From NCBI GenBank assembly GCA_027013765.1, contig JALWGG010000057.1, forward strand, positions 1-5,141: 5,141 nt of DNA. Direction: 5' to 3'. The translations under genes were made by a program, and so were the position numbers. Of this stretch, positions 1-4,928 are shown piece after piece. The notes beneath the pieces are model-generated. The model was not told the DNA's origin and did not search any database. It saw only the letters and a list, made by a program, of their open reading frames with translations. Positions within the stretch are counted from its first letter, which is position 1, and every line of letters begins with the position of its first letter. This DNA is from Acidilobaceae archaeon. Lineage in GTDB: Archaea > Thermoproteota > Thermoprotei_A > Sulfolobales > Acidilobaceae.

Positions 1-99
1 ATATTAAGTATAAGAGTCCCCTGGTACAGGCAAGATACAGTTGAAATACCAGGCATATACACTGTGTACCCATGCCCAGGCCTACTAATAGCTATTTAA
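1..99 (+). CDS. 3' end of an unidentified upstream gene (partial)
   Basis: Frame 1 is open from the window edge for 32 codons and ends in TAA at 97-99. The peptide ends PGLLIAI and contains VPWYRQD. I do not recognise the family, and there is too little sequence to see a domain. The case for coding is the uninterrupted frame up to a stop that lies directly at the next gene's TATA-like box, giving a compact gene-to-gene layout. The case against is the short length, since a 32-codon open frame can occur by chance. The upstream sequence would decide. Confidence 0.4.
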   Translation: MLSIRVPWYRQDTVEIPGIYTVYPCPGLLIAI

Positions 100-100
100 T
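92..100 (+). promoter_or_regulatory. TATA box of the STAND regulator gene
   Basis: CTATTTAAT is an archaeal TATA-like element overlapping the stop codon of the partial upstream frame. Transcription would start roughly 25 bases downstream, near 120-125, giving a leader of about 35-40 bases before the TTG start at 160. Placement is by sequence only. Confidence 0.45.
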
Positions 101-111
101 GCCCTGCCGCC

Positions 112-129
112 ATCTACATGTATGTAGAT
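112..129. promoter_or_regulatory. 18-bp palindrome at the predicted transcription start (candidate operator)
   Basis: ATCTACAT-GT-ATGTAGAT has two perfect 8-bp arms around a 2-base centre. It begins about 12 bases after the TATA-like box and covers the predicted start site, a common position for archaeal repressor operators. A dimeric winged-helix protein could bind it. The gene's own product has an N-terminal winged helix, so autoregulation is a reasonable guess. It could instead act as a small hairpin in the mRNA leader. Confidence 0.5.
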
Positions 130-146
130 TCGCCCGTGTAGACGTG

Positions 147-167
147 AAGGTGCATATTATTGCATAT
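147..167 (+). promoter_or_regulatory. Ribosome binding site and TGCATAT direct repeat at the STAND start
   Basis: AAGGTG at 147-152 matches the archaeal anti-Shine-Dalgarno and sits 7 bases before the TTG at 160, which supports that start over the in-frame ATG at 187. TGCATAT occurs twice, at 151-157 and 161-167. The 10-base spacing is about one helical turn and spans the start codon. Confidence 0.5.
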
Positions 168-2502
168 AGAGCCTGGCAGGGCTGAAATGGAGAGGATCCT
201 GAAGGCACTGGCGAATCCTGCAAACCTTGAGATACTAATGCTCCTATCCCTGAGGCCCTCATATACAAGGGAGATCGCCAGGCTACTCGGCAGGGACGAG
301 ACCGACGTCTCTAGGAGGCTCAAGACCCTTGAGAGGCTGGGCCTAGTCAGGGGCGTGTGGAGGCGCGTGGAGGAGAGGAATATCAGGGTATATGAGCTAA
401 CCTTCAGTAGGATCAAGATAGAGCCCAGCAGCGGGGGCATAATACTGGAGAAGACGGGCGGAGGCGGGGAGGAGAGGATAATTGTAGAGGCGGACCCTGT
501 AGTCGTTAGGGGGATCCCAGTACCGCGGGTATTCGTCGGGAGGGGCGTGGAGGTTGAGACTCTCAGGAGCCTCGACTACAGGATATGCATGGTATGGGGT
601 ATCGGTGGTATAGGGAAGACAAGCCTCGTGGCAACCGCATTATCACCGTATACAAACGTCTTCTGGCATGACTTCAGCGAGATAGACACGCTAGACTACC
701 TGCTATGGAGGCTTGCATTCTACCTGGCAAGCCTCGGGGAGAAGGGGATGCTGGATGCACTGAAGATGGCGGCACCCATACCAGGCATCATAAACGTGGC
801 CCTAGGCCTCCTATCCAAGACCGGGAGCATCATTGTGCTGGACAACTACCACAAGGTCGAGCAGGGGGCGATCGGGGAGCTAGTGAGGACCTACATGGCC
901 TCCTCGACCGACGGGTACAAGCTGATAATAATCTCCCGCACAAGGCCCCGCGGGATCCCCCTCCACGAGGAGGGTGTATGCGAGATCCCATTAAGGGGCC
1001 TGGACAAGAGCGAGGTCGAGGAGCTCGTTGAGAAGATCAGGGGCGAGCCCCCAGATAGGGGCTACCTGGAGAGGCTCTACAACTCCACGGGGGGGCACCC
1101 ACTACTACTAATACTAGCCATACGCAGGGGCCTAGACAAGGCCCTAGACTACCTATGGAGCGATGTATTGAGCAGCCTCAGCGAGGGGGAGCTTAGGGTC
1201 CTCTCAGACCTGGCGGTATTCGACGAGCCCCTAGACCTGGAGACGATCTCCCAGGTCCTAGGCCTGAGAGACCCGCTGCCAGTAGTGTCGAAGCTATGCA
1301 ATAAGGGCTTCATTGAGAGGAGTATGGGAATGTACAGGGTGCACGACTCGATCAGGAGCCTAATACCAACGCCGGCAAAGGCCAGGCTCTACCTAAGGGC
1401 TGCAAGGATACTTGAGGAGAGGGGGTGGCGGGAGAGGATCAAGGCTATGAAGTACTATCTAAAGGCTGGGAGGCCCGAGGAGGCTGCCAGGATCGTTGCC
1501 AGGAGGCTTAAAGTGGACGACTACAATGTCTGGCCCCATGCAAGGTCATACCTGGAGGTGTTGAGGGAGCTGCATTCAAGCCTTAGGGATTCAAGCCTAC
1601 TCCCATACGTGCTGATTGATAGGGCAAGGTTCGAGTACAGGCTCGGAGGGGACACTACCTACTCCCTAGCCCTGGTAGAGGATGCCATAAGGCTGGCCGA
1701 GGACCTTGGAGACACCGAGGCGCTAGCCATAGGCCTAGTGGAGCAGGCATTCCTGCTGGACGATGCTGGCAGGACCATGGATGCACTCAACGCGATAGAG
1801 AGGGCCTACAGGATCGTTGAGAAGCTAAACGAGCAGAGGCTATTATACTTGGTATACGTAAACAAGGTAAAGATACTGGCGAGCCTGGGGAGGATGGAGG
1901 AGGCGCTGGAATATACTAGGCGGGAGCTAGACATGGCTAGGAGGATAGGAGACGAGTTCTACATAATAATGTCGATGACCCACCTGTCAAACCTACTAGC
2001 TCAGACAGGTGAAGTAGAGGAGGCGATCAGAACCCTGGAGAAGGCGCTGAAGGCCTCAAAGGAGCTGGGGCTAGACATACTATACTTCGCCATACACCTA
2101 ACCCTAATGGAGGCATACAGCGAGGCGGGGGACAGGGAGAAGCTATCCGAGGCCATCCAGGAGTATGAGAAGACCTTCAAACCCCTAACAGGCTTCAGAA
2201 GCCTAGACATAGAATACTACAAGGCAAGGATCCTAGAACTGGAAGGAAGGATAAAAGAGGCGCTAAACCACTCACTAAAAATGCTCAACGAGTGCAAGAG
2301 GACAGGATACCACATCCTAGAACCCAGATTCAACCTACTAACAGCAAGACTATACCTAACCCTAGGGGAGACTGGGGAGGCTAGAAAACACCTAGCACAG
2401 GCATGCAAAACCCACGGATACGCGCGGGCAAGCATACTAAGAAAAGCCCAACAACTAGCAAAAGAACACAACCTAAACATAAAAGAATGCCAAAACCAAT
2501 AA
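160..2502 (+). CDS. STAND-type ATPase: N-terminal winged helix-turn-helix, NB-ARC-like NTPase, TPR-like array
   Basis: The 780-residue protein is a predicted cytoplasmic signal-transduction NTPase. Residues ~8-85 form an ArsR/MarR-like winged helix (TREIARLLGRDETDVSRRLK is the helix-turn-helix). The NTPase follows: FVGRG at 125-129, Walker A GIGGIGKTS at 147-155 (Lys153), Walker B IIVLDN at 224-229, sensor-like IIISRTR at 256-262 and a GLPL-like TGGHPLL at 310-316. A second winged helix spans ~340-400 and ends in YRVHD, like the MHD motif. Residues ~410-775 are amphipathic helical pairs typical of TPR/MalT sensor arrays. STAND proteins hold ADP when off and oligomerise on ligand binding. The start is TTG, backed by AAGGTG 7 bases upstream; ATG at 187 is the alternative. 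There is no effector domain besides the HTH, so a transcription regulator is most likely. A defence role cannot be excluded. The ligand is unknown. Confidence 0.9.
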   Translation: MHIEPGRAEMERILKALANPANLEILMLLSLRPSYTREIARLLGRDETDVSRRLKTLERLGLVRGVWRRVEERNIRVYELTFSRIKIEPSSGGIILEKTGGGGEERIIVEADPVVVRGIPVPRVFVGRGVEVETLRSLDYRICMVWGIGGIGKTSLVATALSPYTNVFWHDFSEIDTLDYLLWRLAFYLASLGEKGMLDALKMAAPIPGIINVALGLLSKTGSIIVLDNYHKVEQGAIGELVRTYMASSTDGYKLIIISRTRPRGIPLHEEGVCEIPLRGLDKSEVEELVEKIRGEPPDRGYLERLYNSTGGHPLLLILAIRRGLDKALDYLWSDVLSSLSEGELRVLSDLAVFDEPLDLETISQVLGLRDPLPVVSKLCNKGFIERSMGMYRVHDSIRSLIPTPAKARLYLRAARILEERGWRERIKAMKYYLKAGRPEEAARIVARRLKVDDYNVWPHARSYLEVLRELHSSLRDSSLLPYVLIDRARFEYRLGGDTTYSLALVEDAIRLAEDLGDTEALAIGLVEQAFLLDDAGRTMDALNAIERAYRIVEKLNEQRLLYLVYVNKVKILASLGRMEEALEYTRRELDMARRIGDEFYIIMSMTHLSNLLAQTGEVEEAIRTLEKALKASKELGLDILYFAIHLTLMEAYSEAGDREKLSEAIQEYEKTFKPLTGFRSLDIEYYKARILELEGRIKEALNHSLKMLNECKRTGYHILEPRFNLLTARLYLTLGETGEARKHLAQACKTHGYARASILRKAQQLAKEHNLNIKECQNQ

Positions 2503-2624
2503 ACAAAACACAAACCCACAACTAAAAAATTCACATATAAACAATAGCCGAGTACTTGTGACCTAATCTTCCACCATCACAAGCAACCAACAAGGGAAAA
2601 CATGAATTAGGAGTCAATGTTTAG

Positions 2625-2654
2625 TGGTAAGTTCACAGGGATTTAAATCCCAAA
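2625..2654 (-). pseudogene. Decayed tRNA 3' fragment A (candidate attachment-site relic)
   Basis: This aligns without gaps to 4929-4958 of the tRNA-Val, covering the CCA, discriminator, acceptor 3' strand and T-arm. Twenty of 30 positions match, and all 10 differences are G-to-A or C-to-T. The T-arm has become the perfect 14-bp palindrome GGGATTTAAATCCC (2638-2651). There is no 5' half, so it cannot be a tRNA gene. On its own it would be weak. Its placement and its collinearity with fragment B make it credible. Confidence 0.5.
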
Positions 2655-2689
2655 GAAACCAGCCATTATAAAACACAATCACATGCAGA

Positions 2690-2710
2690 ATGCATATTAA
2701 TGATATGCAT
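2690..2710. repeat. ATATGCAT inverted repeat
   Basis: ATGCATAT-TAATG-ATATGCAT has perfect 8-bp arms and a 5-base spacer. The motif recurs at 2766-2773 and, in the second repeat copy, at 3423-3430 and 3487-3494. It may be a protein-binding site or an element terminus. The function is not known. Confidence 0.5.
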
Positions 2711-2773
2711 GTAATCCAAAAATAACAGCAACAAGAATATCCAAGCCGATATCACAAATCACCAGATATGCAT

Positions 2774-2783
2774 AAAGAAAAAG
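2774..2783 (-). terminator. T-rich run after relE
   Basis: On the minus strand, CTTTTTCTTT lies about 20 bases past the relE stop. Archaeal transcription often ends at such T-runs without a hairpin. The call rests only on composition and position. Confidence 0.35.
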
Positions 2784-2803
2784 TTTCACAACGATAACCA
2801 TAT

Positions 2804-3070
2804 TTATTTCTTATAAGCCTTCTTTCTAGGAAGTATTGCATATACTATTATTTTGTTAGGCTTTTCTAGTTCAAAAAGAACTCTATACTCGCCTATGCGA
2901 ATCCTATAATGGCTCCTGAAACCACGCAGCTTCTTAATGTCAAGCCTTCCGGAGAAGCCATAGTCTCGCAGAATAACTAAGGCTTCAAGAATCCTACCTT
3001 TAAAGGGCTCGTCAAGCTCGCTGAGTTGCTTTAAAGCCTTTTTAGTAAGACTAATGTCATACCTAGTCAT
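2804..3070 (-). CDS. relE: RelE/ParE-superfamily toxin
   Basis: The 88-residue protein has the length and layout of archaeal RelE. It opens with YDISLTKKALKQLSEL, followed by helices to about residue 37, then KKLRG at 46-50. The core strands YRIRIGEYRVLFEL at 55-68 carry the conserved arginines, and IIVYAILPRKKAY at 74-86 ends the fold with Arg82 and Tyr86 in the usual catalytic region. RelE toxins cleave mRNA in the ribosomal A site, whereas ParE relatives target gyrase. The YRVLF and LPRKKAY segments favour RelE. The ATG at 3070 overlaps the antitoxin's TGA (ATGA), with AGGGGG five bases upstream, which indicates translational coupling. No key residue is obviously lost, so the toxin is probably functional. 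Confidence 0.9.
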   Translation of the reverse strand: MTRYDISLTKKALKQLSELDEPFKGRILEALVILRDYGFSGRLDIKKLRGFRSHYRIRIGEYRVLFELEKPNKIIVYAILPRKKAYKK

Positions 3071-3279
3071 TTTAGCCCCCTAAGGACGTCCTCTAAATCA
3101 ACAAGCTCTACTTTTCCTCTCTTTTTGTCAATCTCATATTCTTTGATCGCTTCAACCTCGTCCGATAAAGGCTCTTCGATGCCAATAAGTCGCTCTTCTA
3201 ATAAGGCCTCAATACGCTCTAGTATACTCCTTAACTCACGTAGCTCTCTATATAATAGCTCCTCTTTACCTACAGTCAA
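3067..3279 (-). CDS. relB: RelB-like antitoxin
   Basis: This 70-residue protein is first in a two-gene operon with relE. Residues ~5-31 (start KEELLYRELRELRSILERIE) form a charged amphipathic helix that probably dimerises. The acidic C-terminal part, EEPLSDEVEAIKEYE to DLEDVLRGLK, should wrap the toxin as archaeal RelB does. There is no clear DNA-binding domain, so autoregulation is uncertain. The start is TTG at 3279, chosen because GAGGAGGGAG (3296-3287) ends 7 bases upstream; the ATG at 3298 is out of frame. Its stop overlaps the relE start by four bases. The family call rests on size, helix pattern and partner more than on a strong motif. Confidence 0.8.
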   Translation of the reverse strand: MTVGKEELLYRELRELRSILERIEALLEERLIGIEEPLSDEVEAIKEYEIDKKRGKVELVDLEDVLRGLK

Positions 3280-3326
3280 TAACAGACTCCCTCCTCATAA
3301 GGTAAACGATAGTTGAGGCTCTTAAC

Positions 3327-3334
3327 CCTTTATG
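3327..3334 (-). promoter_or_regulatory. TATA box of the relBE operon
   Basis: Minus-strand CATAAAGG, within GGCATAAAGGG, predicts a start near 3304 and a ~25-base leader carrying the strong GAGGAGG site. The promoter sits directly beside tRNA fragment B, so each unit seems to carry its own promoter at its tRNA-proximal end. Confidence 0.45.
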
Positions 3335-3335
3335 C

Positions 3336-3494
3336 CAATGTCTATTAGTGGGCCCGCGGGGATTTGAACCCCCGACCTCCACCATACAAAAATACAACCA
3401 TATTCAACACTATATGCCAACAATATGCATGTCGTCTAAAAAGAATAACATGCAAAGATATCCAAGCCGATATCACCAATCACCAGATATGCAT
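3336..3494. repeat. Diverged ~160-bp repeat, copy 2
   Basis: This is the second copy of the repeat at 2615-2773. It runs from CAATGT through tRNA fragment B and ATATGCATG (3423) to the near-identical block 3458-3494, which contains CCAAGCCGATATCAC and ends AGATATGCAT. It occupies most of the gap between relB and vapC. No gene or intact RNA is seen in it. Confidence 0.65.
3346..3383 (-). pseudogene. tRNA 3' fragment B (candidate attachment-site relic)
   Basis: It aligns without gaps to 4929-4966 of the tRNA-Val from the CCA end up to the 3' side of the anticodon stem: 35 of 38 positions match, including 25 in a row (3348-3372). The CCA has become CTA and one T-stem base is a transversion. Upstream on the minus strand the sequence does not form an anticodon stem, D-arm or acceptor 5' strand, so it is not a complete tRNA. 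An alternative, thought less likely, is the 3' half of a split tRNA. Confidence 0.8.
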
Positions 3495-3544
3495 GGCGCT
3501 AGCAGGTCCAACTAATTTATACGAGGAATATGTGGCTTCTATTT

Positions 3545-3949
3545 CTAATCTCCAATATAAATAACATTTTCCATATTTCTAAATAACTTATCTCCAGTGA
3601 CTAGTTTGTCTTGCTTTAGCATTGCAATAGAATATACTATTGCATCAGCTAGGCTAGGTGTCCTTAACCCCAGCTTTTTAGATAGCTCTAATAATTCCAG
3701 ATATATTTCGGAGGCTTTCAGCGATATCTCTATATCGATTGTCACTACTTCCGTCTTGCCAACAATAAACAGTAACCTCTTTAGGATATCGTCCTCATTG
3801 AAACCTTCTCTCCTATACTTCCTAGCTACTTCAGCTAGGACTATCGATGGAGTACACCCATCCTGGGATTCTAGAAGCCGCTTCACGATAGCGCCCTTCT
3901 CGCTACCTCTAAAATACTCAATCCACGCATATGTATCATATATAGGCAA
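3545..3949 (-). CDS. vapC: VapC-type PIN-domain ribonuclease toxin
   Basis: The 134-residue protein is a complete PIN domain. The four acidic residues that bind the metal are in place: Asp5 in YDTYAWIEYF, Glu40 in PSIVLAEVARK, Asp102 in TPSLADAIVYSIA, and Asp120 in LVTGDKLF. VapC toxins are Mg/Mn-dependent endoribonucleases, often cutting tRNA or rRNA. The target here is unknown. The start is TTG at 3949; AGGGGAT a few bases upstream, inside the end of vapB, supports it, and no in-frame ATG precedes Asp5. Only 5 bases separate it from the vapB stop, so the two genes form one operon. With all catalytic residues present the toxin is probably active. Confidence 0.93.
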   Translation of the reverse strand: MPIYDTYAWIEYFRGSEKGAIVKRLLESQDGCTPSIVLAEVARKYRREGFNEDDILKRLLFIVGKTEVVTIDIEISLKASEIYLELLELSKKLGLRTPSLADAIVYSIAMLKQDKLVTGDKLFRNMENVIYIGD

Positions 3950-3954
3950 ATCGC

Positions 3955-4155
3955 TTATCCCCTATCCTCCATCCTATCCTCCTCTGTGTATGGCTTAACC
4001 CTGCCCCTGTCGATACCAAACATGTCTCTGGGAATACCAGCTTTTTCGAGAACTAGCTCTTCTAAGACTTTCTCTGGTGTGGACGTGCCCTGCTCTCTTG
4101 CAATTCTAACCAAGATATCATATATACTCTTCTTCACCCTAATAGTCTCCGACAA
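3955..4155 (-). CDS. vapB: VapB-like ribbon-helix-helix antitoxin
   Basis: The 66-residue protein begins SETIRVKKSIYDILVRIARE, a short strand followed by a helix, as in ribbon-helix-helix DNA-binding antitoxins. The second helix is STPEKVLEELVLEKAG. The tail, with FGIDRGRVKPYTEEDR, resembles the toxin-binding ends of archaeal VapB proteins. It should neutralise the adjacent VapC and repress the operon as a dimer. The start is TTG at 4155: an in-frame TAA lies 15 bases upstream and no ATG fits. GGAG abuts the TTG directly, too close for a normal ribosome site, while a good GAGGAGG (4192-4186) lies about 30 bases upstream without a usable start. Initiation may be weak or leaderless. Confidence 0.87.
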   Translation of the reverse strand: MSETIRVKKSIYDILVRIAREQGTSTPEKVLEELVLEKAGIPRDMFGIDRGRVKPYTEEDRMEDRG

Positions 4156-4211
4156 CTCCGCATCCCAAACTTATGATAGGGAACGCCTCCTCATATCCTT
4201 TACTCAAAGCC

Positions 4212-4221
4212 CAGATATTTG
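4212..4221 (-). promoter_or_regulatory. Possible TATA box of the vapBC operon
   Basis: Minus-strand TTCAAATATC is the best AT-rich candidate upstream of vapB, predicting a start near 4190. A second candidate, CTATCATAAG at 4179-4170, is too close to the start codon unless the mRNA begins inside the gene. The choice is uncertain. Confidence 0.3.
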
Positions 4222-4243
4222 AAGCACATGGAGATATCAGGAG

Positions 4244-4275
4244 TGGTGGACTCGTGGGGATTTGAACCCCGGACC
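4244..4275 (-). pseudogene. tRNA 3' fragment C (candidate attachment-site relic)
   Basis: It aligns without gaps to 4929-4960 of the tRNA-Val: CCA, discriminator A, acceptor 3' strand, full T-arm and variable loop. Twenty-nine of 32 positions match, and the three differences are all transitions. Similarity stops abruptly at the anticodon stem. No acceptor 5' strand complementary to CGAGTCC is found nearby, so it is not a complete tRNA. The changed acceptor bases could be decay, or could show that it came from another tRNA. Confidence 0.75.
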
Positions 4276-4332
4276 CATGCAATATGCGTGATTACTAGAT
4301 GAAGTGCTTTACCCCAGTAGTTAGAAGATTCT

Positions 4333-4680
4333 TTACTTTAAGCTAAAAATATTACTTAATTCCTCCTTAACCTTAAGTAAAGCTTCCTCAGCAAGCCTGC
4401 CGACGACCTTCATAACTAGCTTCTTCTCCACCGTAAAAATACTTGAACAGTCTATATAACTCGGCTCCCTCTTTAAACGGCCCATAGCTAAGTCTAATTG
4501 TGTTATCGGTATCCTATGTAGGCCAGGAGAGCCAGTTATCTTTGCCACTATCACATCATCGCCTAAGTTTATCGCATTTAATACCAAGACTGGTCTTAGT
4601 TTAGAGCCTAGTAAGTCTGTGAAGGGTAGCTCTAGGACAACTATATCTCCTTGCTTATATTTCGAAGAGTTCTTCGGCAT
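4333..4680 (-). CDS. mazF: MazF/PemK-like endoribonuclease toxin
   Basis: The 115-residue protein has the PemK/MazF SH3-like barrel signature: KQGDIVVLELPFTD at 9-22, SKLRPVLVLNA at 26-36 with the conserved Arg29, VIVAKITGS at 43-51, and SYIDCSSIFTVEKKLVMK at 74-91. Family members cut single-stranded RNA at short motifs. I chose ATG at 4680 because GGAGGGTGA (4691-4683) is well placed for it; a GTG at 4686 would add two residues but lies inside that site. The gene begins within the antitoxin's last codons (26-base overlap), which implies translational coupling. Its stop lies 57 bases from tRNA fragment C. Nothing suggests inactivation. Confidence 0.88.
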   Translation of the reverse strand: MPKNSSKYKQGDIVVLELPFTDLLGSKLRPVLVLNAINLGDDVIVAKITGSPGLHRIPITQLDLAMGRLKREPSYIDCSSIFTVEKKLVMKVVGRLAEEALLKVKEELSNIFSLK

Positions 4681-4846
4681 CTTCACCCTCCCTTAAAAGC
4701 CTAAGATAAGAATAGAGCTTCTCAGCATCAACGCCCTCAACTTCTATTATCTTTAATTTTACCTTCTTACCCTCAAGCTCTGTCAAAGGTTTAAGTGGAA
4801 TAATCACGCCACCCTTAACAATACCCTCTATCTCGGACACCTCCAA
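4655..4846 (-). CDS. AF2212-like (DUF104) antitoxin
   Basis: The 63-residue protein matches the small archaeal AF2212/DUF104 antitoxin pattern: IEGIVKGGVIIPLKPLTELE followed by GKKVKLKIIEVE (two beta-hairpins, residues ~5-36), then an acidic helix (EKLYSYLRLLREGEDAEELF) that probably occupies the toxin's RNA-binding groove. From family knowledge such proteins accompany small RNase toxins, often PIN proteins; here the partner is MazF-like. The start is TTG at 4846. GTG at 4840 is possible, but GGAG abuts it with no spacing. The gene begins 82 bases past the end of tRNA-Val and overlaps mazF. Confidence 0.8.
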   Translation of the reverse strand: MEVSEIEGIVKGGVIIPLKPLTELEGKKVKLKIIEVEGVDAEKLYSYLRLLREGEDAEELFEI

Positions 4847-4888
4847 AGCACCGGATAGTACTATTGCTATAGAGGGTAATCAACTTAG

Positions 4889-4897
4889 CCTTATTAG
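4889..4897 (-). promoter_or_regulatory. Candidate promoter of the AF2212-mazF operon
   Basis: Minus-strand CTAATAAGG predicts a start near 4866 and a ~20-base leader containing GGTG. A second candidate, CTCTATAGC at 4875-4867, would give an almost leaderless mRNA. Either would work from inside the 82-base gap behind tRNA-Val. Read-through from the tRNA promoter is also possible. Confidence 0.35.
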
Positions 4898-4928
4898 GTA
4901 ATGCCACGGAATTGGTGCGGTGTTTGCT

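Larger units (their letters stand above)
2615..2773. repeat. Diverged ~160-bp repeat, copy 1
   Basis: It is collinear with 3336-3494, at a constant offset of 719-721 bases. Shared landmarks are CAATGT (2615), the T-arm-like GGGATTT (2638), CCAT (2663), ATATGCATG (2703) and a 37-base block at 2737-2773 with one mismatch to 3458-3494. The middle is only loosely similar. The copy includes tRNA fragment A. It is probably the distal end of an integrated unit. Confidence 0.65.
2503..2803. other. Gene-free junction between convergent genes
   Basis: No credible gene is seen between the STAND stop and the relE stop, which face each other. The first ~45 bases continue the AC-rich, G-poor composition of the STAND gene's end. 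The rest holds the most decayed tRNA-like fragment, the first copy of a ~160-bp repeat, an ATATGCAT inverted repeat and a T-rich run that may end the relBE transcript. The change in composition marks the left edge of the TA island. Confidence 0.6.
2625..4928 (-). mobile_element. Tandem array of three tRNA-bounded toxin-antitoxin units
   Basis: Measured from one CCA-equivalent to the next, unit A (relBE) is 721 bases, unit B (vapBC) 898 and unit C (AF2212-mazF) 685. Each begins behind a tRNA 3' end, carries a promoter and a two-gene TA operon on the minus strand, and ends in another copy of the tRNA 3' end. This is the geometry left by elements that integrate into a tRNA 3' part. No integrase, transposase or replication gene is visible, so units would be relics or mobilised in trans. 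The island is visibly richer in A+T than the STAND gene and tRNA. Confidence 0.6.

Noticed and set aside
705..1031. 108-residue plus-strand open frame inside the STAND gene
   Set aside because: It is a shadow of the NTPase domain in another frame, with unnatural Arg/Gly/Pro composition.
2001..2534. Two minus-strand open frames antisense to the STAND gene's 3' end
   Set aside because: They are Ser/Leu/Ala-rich shadows of the TPR region with no ribosome site or family resemblance.
2638..2651. GGGATTTAAATCCC as a stand-alone operator
   Set aside because: It aligns in register with the T-arm of the tRNA fragments, so the symmetry is better explained as a decayed T-arm.
2690..3494. CRISPR array, suggested by recurring ATATGCAT
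   Set aside because: Only short motifs recur at irregular spacing, with no constant repeat-spacer pattern and no cas genes.
3364..3564. 66-residue plus-strand open frame
   Set aside because: It starts inside tRNA fragment B, runs through the repeat and enters the vapC end. There is no ribosome site and the protein looks random.
3597..3998. 133-residue plus-strand open frame
   Set aside because: It is antisense to vapC, whose catalytic residues and operon with vapB are clear.
4244..4332. A complete tRNA at fragment C, since minus-strand ACTGGGGTAAAGC resembles a D-loop
   Set aside because: Only a weak 3-bp D-stem forms, no sequence pairs with the acceptor CGAGTCC, no anticodon stem fits, and the spacing between the arms is about 11 bases too long.
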